Below, one piece after another: positions 40,292-48,811 of a DNA stretch of 64,000 nucleotides. The DNA is from Ruegeria sp. R14_0 (GTDB lineage Bacteria; Pseudomonadota; Alphaproteobacteria; Rhodobacterales; Rhodobacteraceae). The stretch lies in contig NZ_JAGHRC010000004.1 in assembly GCF_017743975.1 (NCBI RefSeq), positions 372,001 through 436,000 on the forward strand. Direction: 5' to 3'. The position numbers were made by a program, and so were the translations under genes. The notes below the pieces were generated by a model. The model saw nothing but the letters and a program-made list of their open reading frames with translations, searched no databases and was not told the origin of the DNA. Every line of letters starts with the position of its first letter. Position 1 is the stretch's first letter.

Positions 40292-42538
40292 TCACTTGAA
40301 GCTGTAGATAGGGCTGGTCCAGGCGACGTGGCCATCTTCCAGCACCACACGCGCAAAGATCGCGCTGTCACCCGTTGCCGGGATCTTGACCTCTTGGCGG
40401 ATAGCCATTTGCGTTTCGGTCCGTTCGTCGGGCAGACGCTGAACCATCAAAAGCTTGTCCATGCCACCGCATGAAACCTGAACGCCTTCGACCCCGACAT
40501 CGGCCAAAGCGACCTCAAGATCGCCCTGGTTTGTCTTGATGGTCAACTTGGCATCTTCGGCGGCATTCTCAACCCACAGGTCGACCGATTGTGCGCCACC
40601 GGTTGTGACGCTGGTCCAATCAATCTGCGTGTCGGAAACCTGTTTGGGCTGTTTGTCAGGGTTGTAGAAGCTGGTCGCCTTGATGCGCGAAATCGTACCC
40701 CCGGTCAGCGTGGCCGATGCGTCCCATTTCACCAGACGTTGGCGGCCGCGTGTCTCTTGCCCCTTACAGGTGATCTGATAACGGGCGCCAAGGTCGGCTT
40801 CGCCATAGGGGCGAACGCGTTGCAGCAAATCCAGACCGTCAAAGATCTCGATCTTGTCGATCGGGCATTGCGCCGAGACTTCAAGGTCAAAAATGGCGGC
40901 ATCCTGGTTGGTCTGCACGATGTCACCCATGATCGCGGTGGTCGATTCATCATAGGCGTCGTTGTCCAGCGACGGGTTGCGCACAAATACGCGCGCCGGT
41001 TCGGCATAGGTCATTTCGGCCGACATGAACAGGCGGGCACCGGTTGTGGCATAGTGGTGGCGGCGGCGGAACTCTTCGAACAGGTGATCGCGCGTCAGCT
41101 CCGGCAGCAAGTGGCAAGTCAGCCCGCCATAGGCGCCAAATTTGGCATCCCCGGGGTAAGATGCACCGGGGCGTCCCTTGTGTCCGTCCGACCCGGCCAC
41201 GATCCCGATGCGATAGCCCATTTTCATTGCATCCTGAACGATCCAGTCAAACGTGCCCCAGCTGGAGTGCACCTCAACCGATGGTTCGACACTGGCGTCA
41301 TGAGCATAGGTCACGTCGGCAAAGCGGCCACCGACATGGGGCACGACCAGAACGTCTTCGCCCTTGAGCGCGTCAAACAGTTCGGTCACGTCATGGCAAT
41401 CGCTTTCGGGTCGTGACTTATCCTGCACGATTGCGCGGGACGAACGATAGATCGGGCGGCCCTCGTTGCGGTACCAGATGTTATGATCGCCGCCCAAGCC
41501 GGTATTTCCGGACCATTCATAACCAGGCAGCGCAAGGAACTTGCCTTCTTCATTGAACTCGGCCGTCAGTGAATTGATCTCGTCCCAGAACGCATCCGAA
41601 ATCTGAAAGTCATTGCCCTGGTGGCCTGTGATGTCCACGAATGAGCGATGTTTGGCAAAGAAGAAATAGTCGCGCGCCGAGCCTGAGCCAATGGTCTCGC
41701 CCGACTGGCCGTGCATGTCAGACCAATAGTGCGCAACCTTCGATTTGGACGACACCCGCAGTGGGTTCGATTTGGCCACGACCTCACCATCAATCAGAGC
41801 CTCGATGGTATAGTCGCCATCCTCGGCCACAGTCAGGTCGTCCAGCACCGCCGAGAAATCACCGGTCTTGAAGCTGACAGTTTCGGGCAGACCGTTGATA
41901 GGCTTGTTGGATCGCAACGTGACCTCACCGTCGAACTTGTCCGACGGGTTGCCCCAATTGTCTTCCGGTTTGACGATAAAGCGGAAAGCCTGATCCGCAC
42001 GGCGCAAGGTCGGCAGGATCGCTTTCCACAGTTTCGGCGCGCCCGGTACAATGGTGATGTGAGGCTGTTTGTCTTCCTCCAGCGGGGTGTAGTCGACGGT
42101 GGCAAAGGCATCGACGGTAACACGGAACTGGTGTTCAGCTTCGATGTGGGTCTGGGTGCGCACACCAGGGGACCCCTGACGCTGATCGCCGATGCGGAAG
42201 GTGATCTGATCACCGGGCTTCAGGAACTGCTTGCACAACACGGTGATGCACAGGCCCCAGGGGCGCAGGTTGCGTTTGTAGCTGAAATCCGCCTCGAACG
42301 GCGCGCCATTCGATGTTTCGATCGTCAGGTAGCCGGGGGCGGTCGGGTCGTCCATTTGCAACGGGGTCATGTCCGAATGGGTTCGGAACGCAATTTTCAA
42401 CCCGCCCTGATCGTCGACCCCAAATTTGCCGGCAGTGTAGACTAATGTGTAGCTCTGCCACGAACCGGCCTCGATCGGACCTTTCGGGGACACTGTGGCG
42501 CTACCCATCAAGTCGCGGCGGTAATCGTGGTTGGGCAT
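40292..42538 (-). CDS. DUF3604 domain protein (PHP-like)
   Basis: 748 residues from ATG 42538, supported by AAGGATAATGAT upstream; an ATG 13 codons earlier has no site. DUF3604 proteins carry a PHP-phosphoesterase-like region, here about residues 275-560: HYWSDMHGQSGETIGSG with Asp/His, DITGHQGNDFQISDAFWDE, LPGYEWSGNTGLGGDHNIWY, VPHVGGRFADV and GIVAGSDGHKGRPG contain the His and Asp residues expected for a metal centre. The flanking N- and C-terminal parts look like beta-sandwich domains. No signal peptide. It follows the TctCBA transporter on the same strand and may process its cargo. Enzyme activity is not known. Confidence 0.8.
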   Translation of the reverse strand: MPNHDYRRDLMGSATVSPKGPIEAGSWQSYTLVYTAGKFGVDDQGGLKIAFRTHSDMTPLQMDDPTAPGYLTIETSNGAPFEADFSYKRNLRPWGLCITVLCKQFLKPGDQITFRIGDQRQGSPGVRTQTHIEAEHQFRVTVDAFATVDYTPLEEDKQPHITIVPGAPKLWKAILPTLRRADQAFRFIVKPEDNWGNPSDKFDGEVTLRSNKPINGLPETVSFKTGDFSAVLDDLTVAEDGDYTIEALIDGEVVAKSNPLRVSSKSKVAHYWSDMHGQSGETIGSGSARDYFFFAKHRSFVDITGHQGNDFQISDAFWDEINSLTAEFNEEGKFLALPGYEWSGNTGLGGDHNIWYRNEGRPIYRSSRAIVQDKSRPESDCHDVTELFDALKGEDVLVVPHVGGRFADVTYAHDASVEPSVEVHSSWGTFDWIVQDAMKMGYRIGIVAGSDGHKGRPGASYPGDAKFGAYGGLTCHLLPELTRDHLFEEFRRRHHYATTGARLFMSAEMTYAEPARVFVRNPSLDNDAYDESTTAIMGDIVQTNQDAAIFDLEVSAQCPIDKIEIFDGLDLLQRVRPYGEADLGARYQITCKGQETRGRQRLVKWDASATLTGGTISRIKATSFYNPDKQPKQVSDTQIDWTSVTTGGAQSVDLWVENAAEDAKLTIKTNQGDLEVALADVGVEGVQVSCGGMDKLLMVQRLPDERTETQMAIRQEVKIPATGDSAIFARVVLEDGHVAWTSPIYSFK

Positions 42539-42607
42539 ATCATTATCCTTGTCAGATGGCGCACCGTGCCCGTTCACACGCGCGACGCGGTGCGTTGTAG
42601 GAGTGGA

Positions 42608-42630
42608 AAAGCCCGCAAATTGCGAGCTTT
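42608..42630. terminator. Terminator-like hairpin between DUF3604 and tctA
   Basis: AAAGCCCGCA (42608-42617) and TGCGAGCTTT (42621-42630) form a 10-bp stem with one mismatch and a 3-nt loop, with T-rich ends on both strands. It would end much of the tctCBA transcript before the DUF3604 gene. Confidence 0.6.
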
Positions 42631-42648
42631 CCCAGATGGTTGCTTCAA

Positions 42649-44163
42649 TTAAGCGTCGTTAAGCGACGCTTCTTTGGCCTGCTTGCTCAGGCTGCGGGCG
42701 CGGGCCACGACGGCCACAACTCCCACGATCAAGAAGCCCAGTGCCACAGGGCGGGTGAAGAAGATCAACGCGCCATGATCCGAAAGCAGCAGCGACTGGC
42801 GGAACGTTTCCTCGGCACCGCCGGCAAGAACAAAGCTGATGACAAACGCCGCCGGGTTGAAGTCATAACATTTCATCAGCCAACCGCCAAAGCCTGCGAT
42901 CACCATGATCAGGACGTCAAACATGCTTCCGCGTGCAGAATAGGCGGCGACGAAAGACGTCAGGAAGATCACCGGATAGAGCACATCCGTCGGGATCTTC
43001 AGGATGAAGCGACCGACAAAAGACGCACCGTAATACCCGATCAGACCGTATGCGGCGATGCCCACCAGACCACAGGCAAACAGCTGATAGATCAGTTCTT
43101 TCTGGGTCAGGAACAGCGTCGGGCCGACCTGGATGCCGTGGATCAGGAACACGCCAATAAGGATCGCGCCAATGATCGAACCCGGAATGCCAAGCGTCAG
43201 CAGCGGTGCCATCGACGGACCGGAAACCGCGTTGTTGGCAGCTTCGGGCGCGGCGATCCCTTCGAGGGCACCTTTGCCCCATTCCTCGGGGTTCTTGGCT
43301 CGGCGTTTTCCTTCGCCATAGGCGACAAAGGCCGCAATAGCCGAGCCAAGCCCCGGGAGCATCCCGATGAAAGACCCAATGAAGGAAGAGCGGATCACAT
43401 GCGGGATACAGGGTTTGTATTCTGCCCAGGTCAGACGGTTCCTGGCGCGCGCATCATCGTTGTCGGGATCGTCGAACTGTTCGATGGGTTTGCCGCGGGC
43501 TTCAAGCTGCGAGAAGACCTCGCCCAGAACAAAGATACCGATCATCAAAGGCACCAGCGAGATACCGTTCGACAGATCGAAAGAGCCGAAGGTAAACCGC
43601 TCTTCTGATGAAATAGGGTCAAGCCCCACCATCTTGATCAGCACACCAAGGGCAGCCGACGCCAGCCCCCGCGTGATGGATTTACCGATGACCGATCCGA
43701 TGACCACGAAGGCTGCAAAGTAGACCGCAAAGAGTTCCGGAGGCCCCATTTTCAATGCAATCGCGGCGATGATGCCGACGCCTGCGATCAACAGAATCTC
43801 GCCGACATAGTCACCGGTGATGGACGACAGAGTGGCGACCTTCATGGCTTTTGACGACATGCCGCGCTTGGACAGGGGGTAGCCGTCGATTTGCGTTGCG
43901 GCCGAGGCCGCGGTGCCGGGGGTGTTGAACAGGATGGCCGCAATCGAACCGCCGTAGCGTCCCGATTTGCCGATGACGTAGAGAAACGCCAATGCGGCCA
44001 GCGGTTGCATGTAAAAGGTCACCGGCAAAAGCATCGCGATAGCGGCAGATGCGGTGAGACCAGGTATGGCCCCAACCACCATGCCGACGATTGCGGCTGC
44101 GAAGACCCACATCAGAATGATCGGATCACTCAGGACCGATGCCAGGGCTGCAAAGATTTCCAT
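42649..44163 (-). CDS. tctA: Tripartite tricarboxylate transporter large permease (TctA)
   Basis: 504 residues, standard TctA length, with about 11-12 membrane segments. Family motifs: VGAIPGLTASAAIAMLLPVTFYMQPLAALAFLYVIGKSGRYGGSIAAILFNTPGTAASAATQIDGYPLSKRG near the N-terminus and GMLPGLGSAIAAFVAYGEGKRRAK with PEAANNAVSGPSMAPLLTLGIPGS in the middle. Forms the ion-coupled channel with TctB for a carboxylate or related anion. Three bases separate it from tctB. Confidence 0.93.
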   Translation of the reverse strand: MEIFAALASVLSDPIILMWVFAAAIVGMVVGAIPGLTASAAIAMLLPVTFYMQPLAALAFLYVIGKSGRYGGSIAAILFNTPGTAASAATQIDGYPLSKRGMSSKAMKVATLSSITGDYVGEILLIAGVGIIAAIALKMGPPELFAVYFAAFVVIGSVIGKSITRGLASAALGVLIKMVGLDPISSEERFTFGSFDLSNGISLVPLMIGIFVLGEVFSQLEARGKPIEQFDDPDNDDARARNRLTWAEYKPCIPHVIRSSFIGSFIGMLPGLGSAIAAFVAYGEGKRRAKNPEEWGKGALEGIAAPEAANNAVSGPSMAPLLTLGIPGSIIGAILIGVFLIHGIQVGPTLFLTQKELIYQLFACGLVGIAAYGLIGYYGASFVGRFILKIPTDVLYPVIFLTSFVAAYSARGSMFDVLIMVIAGFGGWLMKCYDFNPAAFVISFVLAGGAEETFRQSLLLSDHGALIFFTRPVALGFLIVGVVAVVARARSLSKQAKEASLNDA

Positions 44164-44166
44164 GGC

Positions 44167-44655
44167 TTAGTACCCCTGAATGATGTCCAGCGGCTCGAAC
44201 CATTCCCCATAGGGTGGGAAAACTCCGAGCAGGACGAAGAAAATGACATGGTAGATTGCCGGGCAAACAATCGCAGCGATCAGCAGGCCAATCGGGTTCC
44301 GAATGCCAAAGATCATAAGCGCCCCGACAGCTGCCAGACCGGTGCTGATCAGGTAGCCGATCTTCCCGATCAGCCAGACATAGGCAAGGGACAGCATCAA
44401 AAGAGCCAGAATTCGACCCATGACACCGCGGTCTCCGCTGCTTGTCGAAACTGGCGGCGGAGACTTCAGACCTTTGGCGCACTCTACCACGCCCAGGATG
44501 ACCAGCGCGACCGACCCGACAAGCGGGAAAATGCGGGCGCCCCAGCCGCCGTCAGGATCGGGGTTGATGCCCATGCTGGCAACGACAGCCGCCAGACCGA
44601 ACAGGGTCATCAGCCCCCCAATGACTGTGTTTGTGTTCAGAGTGCGCGACGACAT
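44167..44655 (-). CDS. tctB: Tripartite tricarboxylate transporter small permease (TctB)
   Basis: 162 residues with four hydrophobic segments (about 12-28, 38-57, 83-110 and 118-145), as expected for TctB. GWGARIFPLVGSVALVILGVVE is a typical N-terminal stretch. Lies between tctC and tctA with 3-nt gaps on either side. Confidence 0.88.
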   Translation of the reverse strand: MSSRTLNTNTVIGGLMTLFGLAAVVASMGINPDPDGGWGARIFPLVGSVALVILGVVECAKGLKSPPPVSTSSGDRGVMGRILALLMLSLAYVWLIGKIGYLISTGLAAVGALMIFGIRNPIGLLIAAIVCPAIYHVIFFVLLGVFPPYGEWFEPLDIIQGY

Positions 44656-44658
44656 GTC

Positions 44659-45627
44659 TTAGCCCTGACTTTTCAGTGCGCCGATGATCGAGGACACATT
44701 GTCCTTCATTGCGCGCAGATTTGCCTCGGCCTCGGGTCCGGGCAGGAAGACTGGCGCATTGCCGCGTTCCGCCATCGCATTGATGAAGGCCTCGGATTCT
44801 GTGATTTCCTTCATAGCAGCCTCCAGACCAGCCACGACATCGTCGGGCGTGTCCTTGGGTGCAAACATGATGATGGGCGAGCTGACGTCGACGGCGTCAT
44901 AACCTGCTTCGGCAAAGGTGGGCACTTCGGTCATGAAGGCGTCACGCTGGTCCGAGTTCAGTGCAAGCGGGCGCAGTTCATTTTCGAAACCAGCGGCCTG
45001 CTGGATACCGATCATGCCAAAGTCGACCTGTTCACCGATCAGAGCCGCACGGGTGGCCGAGCCGCCCTTGAAAGGAACGCCAACAGCTTCGAGATCGTTG
45101 GAATCCAGGAAGCCCTGTCCGGCAACGTGGTGGAAGCCACCATTGCCTGTATGCGCCCAACGCACCTCACCCGGACGTGCCTTGATGTCGGCCACAAGGT
45201 CGTCCAGCGTCTGATAAGGGCTGTTCATCGGCACCATCAACGAGGTGGTCAGCTTGCCGATTTGTGCCACGATGCGGAAAGAATCCAGCGGCGTCACGTC
45301 GGTTTCGCGCAGCAGTGAGGTCAGCAGGAATGAACCAGCCGAGGTCAGCAGAACAGCCGTGCCATCCGGACGCGAGCGCGATGCTTCGACGGCCCCGGTA
45401 ATGCCAGACGAGCCCGGCTTGTTCACAACGACGAAGGGTACGGGGAACAGTCCATCGCTTGCGGATGCGACGGCGCGGGCATAGCTGTCGGTGCCACCGC
45501 CAGCTTTGTACGGCAGGATGATGCTGACCGGACGACGCGGTTTCCATTCCGCAAAGGCAGCCGTACCCGACAAAGCCAATCCAACCGACGCCAATGCGGA
45601 TGTTTTCAAAAAGGTTCTGCGTTCCAT
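44659..45627 (-). CDS. tctC: Tripartite tricarboxylate transporter substrate-binding protein (TctC)
   Basis: 322 residues; GGGAGGACCTC before ATG. The N-terminus MERRTFLKTSALASVGLALSGTAAFA has a hydrophobic signal after Arg-Arg, probably Tat. The mature part is a Bug/TctC protein: KPRRPVSIILPYKAGGGTDSYARAVA, FVVVNKPGSSGITGAVEA, EVRWAHTGNGGFHHVAGQ and PFKGGSATRAALIGEQVDFG. Captures the cargo in the periplasm. The large Bug family is diverse, so the ligand cannot be named. Confidence 0.92.
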   Translation of the reverse strand: MERRTFLKTSALASVGLALSGTAAFAEWKPRRPVSIILPYKAGGGTDSYARAVASASDGLFPVPFVVVNKPGSSGITGAVEASRSRPDGTAVLLTSAGSFLLTSLLRETDVTPLDSFRIVAQIGKLTTSLMVPMNSPYQTLDDLVADIKARPGEVRWAHTGNGGFHHVAGQGFLDSNDLEAVGVPFKGGSATRAALIGEQVDFGMIGIQQAAGFENELRPLALNSDQRDAFMTEVPTFAEAGYDAVDVSSPIIMFAPKDTPDDVVAGLEAAMKEITESEAFINAMAERGNAPVFLPGPEAEANLRAMKDNVSSIIGALKSQG

Positions 45628-45738
45628 GAGGTCCTCCCATCAGATGTTTCTGAGGCACGCCAACGGCAGACACCTCGTCGATCTTCGCAAAGCTACTTGA
45701 GCGGAGAAGCAAAAAAAATTATAAACATTTTACGACTA

Positions 45739-45755
45739 ATTCAGAAAAGCTGAAT
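45739..45755. promoter_or_regulatory. LysR box (ATTCAG-N5-CTGAAT)
   Basis: A perfect dyad with 6-bp arms and a 5-bp spacer, containing T-N11-A, ends 3 bp before the LysR start codon. It likely mediates autoregulation and control of the divergent tctCBA operon 110 bp away. Confidence 0.6.
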
Positions 45756-45758
45756 AAC

Positions 45759-46655
45759 ATGAACCTCAAAAGCCTGCGTGTCTTTGTCTTGATCATGGAA
45801 CACGGAACGCTTGCGCGGGCGTCCGAGGTCATGCGCCTGAGCCCCCCGGCCGTCAGCCGTTTGCTGCGTATGCTCGAGGATGAGATGCGCCAACCCCTGT
45901 TTGAGCGAGTCAAGAAAAGGCTCATCCCAACGCAGGCGGGTGAGCAGCTTTTGCCCGAAGCCCTGCGCATTTTGGCAGGAATTGACAGCCTGCCCGACTT
46001 TCTGGAACGCGCCCGCCAAGATCAAACGCCCCCGTTGCGGTTGATTTCGCATCCGCGCATGGCGACTGGTTTGATGCTGCCCGCGATCCGGCGGTTGTCC
46101 GAAGAGATACCGGAAGCGCGTGTGCGGCTGGAAGTACAACCGCGCCAGAGTTTTGGCAGGTATATCGTTCAAGACCAATTTCACCTGGGGCTTGGCTCGT
46201 TGTCGGCTCACTGGGAAGATTTGGAAAGCCAGTATCTGTGTGAAACGGCGTTGGGCGTTCTGGTTCGGCGCGATCACCCCTTGGCACGGCATGATGTGCT
46301 GCATATGCGTGAACTGCAGGGGTTGGACTATATTGCGTTGACCGAAAACACTCTGCTGCGGCAGTTGGTCGAAGCAAACCTGATCAAGACGGATTTGCAG
46401 CTGAAAACACGTCATGAAGTATCGTTTTCTGCGGTGGCCCATCAGCTTGTGGCCAGCGGACAGGGCTTTACCATCACCGATGCAATCGCCGTTGGTTTGG
46501 ACATGCCCGAGTCGCTGAAACTGATCCCGCTCGAACCAATAAGTCACCTGAAATTGGGTTTGTTTTTGTCAAAAAGCAGACTTCAGCATCCCTTGATCGA
46601 CCCCATCGTCAAACACTTGAAGCAGATCGTCGAAGAAATACTCGGCTCTCATTGA
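45759..46655 (+). CDS. LysR family transcriptional regulator
   Basis: 298 residues. Helix-turn-helix at about residues 3-60 (LKSLRVFVLIMEHGTLARASEVMRLSPPAVSRLLRMLEDEM), followed by an effector domain from about residue 90. Divergent from tctC, with a LysR box next to its own start, so it probably governs the TctCBA-DUF3604 unit, and perhaps the downstream ComA-like operon. No good ribosome site precedes the ATG. Confidence 0.9.
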   Translation: MNLKSLRVFVLIMEHGTLARASEVMRLSPPAVSRLLRMLEDEMRQPLFERVKKRLIPTQAGEQLLPEALRILAGIDSLPDFLERARQDQTPPLRLISHPRMATGLMLPAIRRLSEEIPEARVRLEVQPRQSFGRYIVQDQFHLGLGSLSAHWEDLESQYLCETALGVLVRRDHPLARHDVLHMRELQGLDYIALTENTLLRQLVEANLIKTDLQLKTRHEVSFSAVAHQLVASGQGFTITDAIAVGLDMPESLKLIPLEPISHLKLGLFLSKSRLQHPLIDPIVKHLKQIVEEILGSH

Positions 46656-46682
46656 TCGTCAGTTTTTTGGAACAAGGGTAAA

Positions 46683-46715
46683 GAAAATTCGAATTTTCAG
46701 ATCATCGCGATCTGA
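46683..46715. promoter_or_regulatory. Two adjoining perfect palindromes before the ComA-like operon
   Basis: GAAAATTCGAATTTTC (46683-46698) is a perfect 16-nt palindrome; TCAGATC (46697-46703) and GATCTGA (46709-46715) form a second perfect dyad with a 5-bp spacer, sharing two bases with the first. They lie 40-70 bp before the first gene. Likely operators for one or two regulators. Confidence 0.6.
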
Positions 46716-46753
46716 CTACGCTCTGTGGAAAACAGCCCTATCCCGGAGCCGGC

Positions 46754-47551
46754 ATGCCCCTGACCACCGCTTTCCCCGACGTCCCACTTGATCCCCGGCG
46801 CAGCCTGGAGAAGCCGCGCTCATCGGGTTTGACCATGGTGACCGATTACCAAACGACGCTCGAAGGTTTGCGCGGACTGCTCGAGCTTGGCGGTGCTTAT
46901 ATTGACATCTTCAAGGTTGCGACCGGCACTTCCCGTCTGTTCCCGCGCCAGCATCTGGTGAGCAAGCTCACACTGTTGCGCGAGCATCAGGTCCGACCAT
47001 TTCTGGGGGGCCAGATGCAGGAATACGTGATCCACACTATGGGCATCGACGCGATGGAAAATCACCTGAAAGAAGCCAAGGATGTTGGTTTTGACATGGT
47101 CGAAATCTCGGACAACATCGTTGATCTGGGCCACGGTACGCGCGATCGGTTGATCAGGATGGTCCAGGATGCTGGTCTGGCTCCGGTGGGTGAAATTGGC
47201 GACAAACGCGACAATTCGGACCCGGCCGAAATGGTCAAAGAAGTGAATGAAGTGCTGGCGTCGGGTGCCGAGATCGCGATGATCGAGGGACAGGAGTTGA
47301 TGCTTGACGGTGCGCCAAACAAGGGCCTGATCAAGATTCTGCAAGACAATGTCGATGTCAGCCGATGCATGTTCGAACTGTCCACGCCGCGCGTTGGCTC
47401 GACCTCCCCGGAGATCTTTGCGGGCAAGAAGTTCCTGATCAAAACATTCGGGCCGGACGTAAATTTGGGCAATGTGACAGCCGATGTGGTCATCGAAACC
47501 GAAACAACCCGCCTTGGTCTGGGTTCGGCGGGTCCCCTGTCGTTGATGTGA
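46754..47551 (+). CDS. Phosphosulfolactate synthase (ComA) family protein
   Basis: 265 residues. The ComA family adds sulfite to phosphoenolpyruvate to make phosphosulfolactate, first known from coenzyme M synthesis. Core elements are conserved: GLTMVTDYQ (Asp31), YIDIFKVATGTSRLF with the catalytic-type Lys54, FDMVEISDN, AIMIEGQELML (Glu), LIKTFGPDVNLGNVT and the C-terminal ETTRLGLGSAGPL. In bacteria without methanogenic pathways such proteins may make or use sulfolactate or add other nucleophiles to PEP. First gene of an operon with a CoA-transferase and a sulfatase; the paired operators lie upstream. Exact substrate unknown. Confidence 0.82.
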   Translation: MPLTTAFPDVPLDPRRSLEKPRSSGLTMVTDYQTTLEGLRGLLELGGAYIDIFKVATGTSRLFPRQHLVSKLTLLREHQVRPFLGGQMQEYVIHTMGIDAMENHLKEAKDVGFDMVEISDNIVDLGHGTRDRLIRMVQDAGLAPVGEIGDKRDNSDPAEMVKEVNEVLASGAEIAMIEGQELMLDGAPNKGLIKILQDNVDVSRCMFELSTPRVGSTSPEIFAGKKFLIKTFGPDVNLGNVTADVVIETETTRLGLGSAGPLSLM

Positions 47552-47574
47552 TCTCGAAGAAAGGACTTTCTCCC

Positions 47575-48795
47575 ATGAGCTCAGGTACGCAAGGACCTCT
47601 TTTCGGGATCAAAGTGATCGACTTTTCGCATGTTCTGGCCGGTCCGGCATGCGGCTATTTCTTAGGCCTGTTGGGGGCTACCGTGATCAAGGTTGAAAGT
47701 GTCAGCCGCGGCGATGCGATGCGTTACCGCGGTGGCACCGATGCCGCGCGGTCAGCCAAGGGCATGAGCACTGCCTATCTGGCGCAGGGGTCAGGCAAGG
47801 CCTCGATCGCATTGGACCTGAACAGCGCCGAGGGCAAAAAGGTCATGCAGCGCTTGTTGGCGCAGGCGGACGTCTTTGTGGAAAACCACCTGCCCAGCAC
47901 AATGCAGGACTTTGGTTTGGACGAAGAGACTGTGCGCGCAGACCACCCGCATCTGATCCACTGCGCCATGACGGGTTATGGTCGCGGCGGAGACATGGAC
48001 GACGCTCCGGCCTACGACGTGAACATCCAGGCCGCTTGTGGGATTATGACCTTGACGGGTACGTCCGAAACGGGCCCTCTACGCACCGGTGCGCCGATCA
48101 TGGACTACGGCGTTGCGCTGGCGGCTGGATTTGCCATCAGCACGGCCCTGTTCAAACGTGAGAAGGCGGGCAAAGGCAGCTTTGTTGATGTATCGATGCT
48201 CGAAACCGGGCTGACATTGATGACCTCAACCATCGTGGACTATCTGTCTACCGGGACCGCACCGAAGCAACGCGGTAATGCGGCCAACAGCCGGACGCCC
48301 GGTGCGGGCAGCTTTGCCTGCAAAGAGGGTGTGCTGTCCCTTGGTGCCAATGAAGAACCCCAATTTGACCGCATGGCGCATGGTCTTGGTCGATCGGACT
48401 GGCTATCAGATCCACGCTTTCAAAATGGCGCGTCCCGTCGCGAAAACGCCGCCGAGCTGGAACGAGAGCTTGCGGCGACCCTTTTGACGCGGACAGCTGC
48501 TGAGTGGGAAGAGATACTGATTTCGCATCACGTCCCTGTGGCGCGGCTGCGCACGCTTCCTGAATGTCTGAATATGCCGCAAGTGGCGGCACGCGAGTAT
48601 TTGCACAAGGGTGACGACGGGCTGGTCGTGCCCACCCTGCCCTTCCGCATAGATGAAGCGGCTGCCCACGTCCCGCATTGTCCCCCTCCCAGCTTGGGGT
48701 CAGACACCGAGACCATCCTTTCCGAGCTTGGCTATGACGCAGCCGAGATCGCACAGATGGCCGAAACGGGTGCGGTCCGAACGGCTACTGGCTAA
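47575..48795 (+). CDS. CaiB/BaiF family (type III) CoA-transferase
   Basis: 406 residues from ATG 47575, 23 nt after the ComA-like gene; the in-frame start at 47365 lies inside that gene. Class III CoA-transferases move CoA between carboxylic acids. Signatures: GIKVIDFSHVLAGPACGYFLGLLGATVIKVE, the catalytic Asp148 in PAYDVNIQAACG, and the RTGAPIMDYGVALAAG and NSRTPGAGSFACKEG segments. Presumably activates a carboxylic acid made or degraded in this operon. Confidence 0.9.
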   Translation: MSSGTQGPLFGIKVIDFSHVLAGPACGYFLGLLGATVIKVESVSRGDAMRYRGGTDAARSAKGMSTAYLAQGSGKASIALDLNSAEGKKVMQRLLAQADVFVENHLPSTMQDFGLDEETVRADHPHLIHCAMTGYGRGGDMDDAPAYDVNIQAACGIMTLTGTSETGPLRTGAPIMDYGVALAAGFAISTALFKREKAGKGSFVDVSMLETGLTLMTSTIVDYLSTGTAPKQRGNAANSRTPGAGSFACKEGVLSLGANEEPQFDRMAHGLGRSDWLSDPRFQNGASRRENAAELERELAATLLTRTAAEWEEILISHHVPVARLRTLPECLNMPQVAAREYLHKGDDGLVVPTLPFRIDEAAAHVPHCPPPSLGSDTETILSELGYDAAEIAQMAETGAVRTATG

Positions 48796-48811
48796 ACAAC
48801 GCGAGACTCAA

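Noticed and set aside
43891-45318. 475-codon plus-strand ORF opposite tctABC
   Set aside because: Antisense shadow of three well-supported genes; composition is a reflection of GC-rich codons and no domain is seen.
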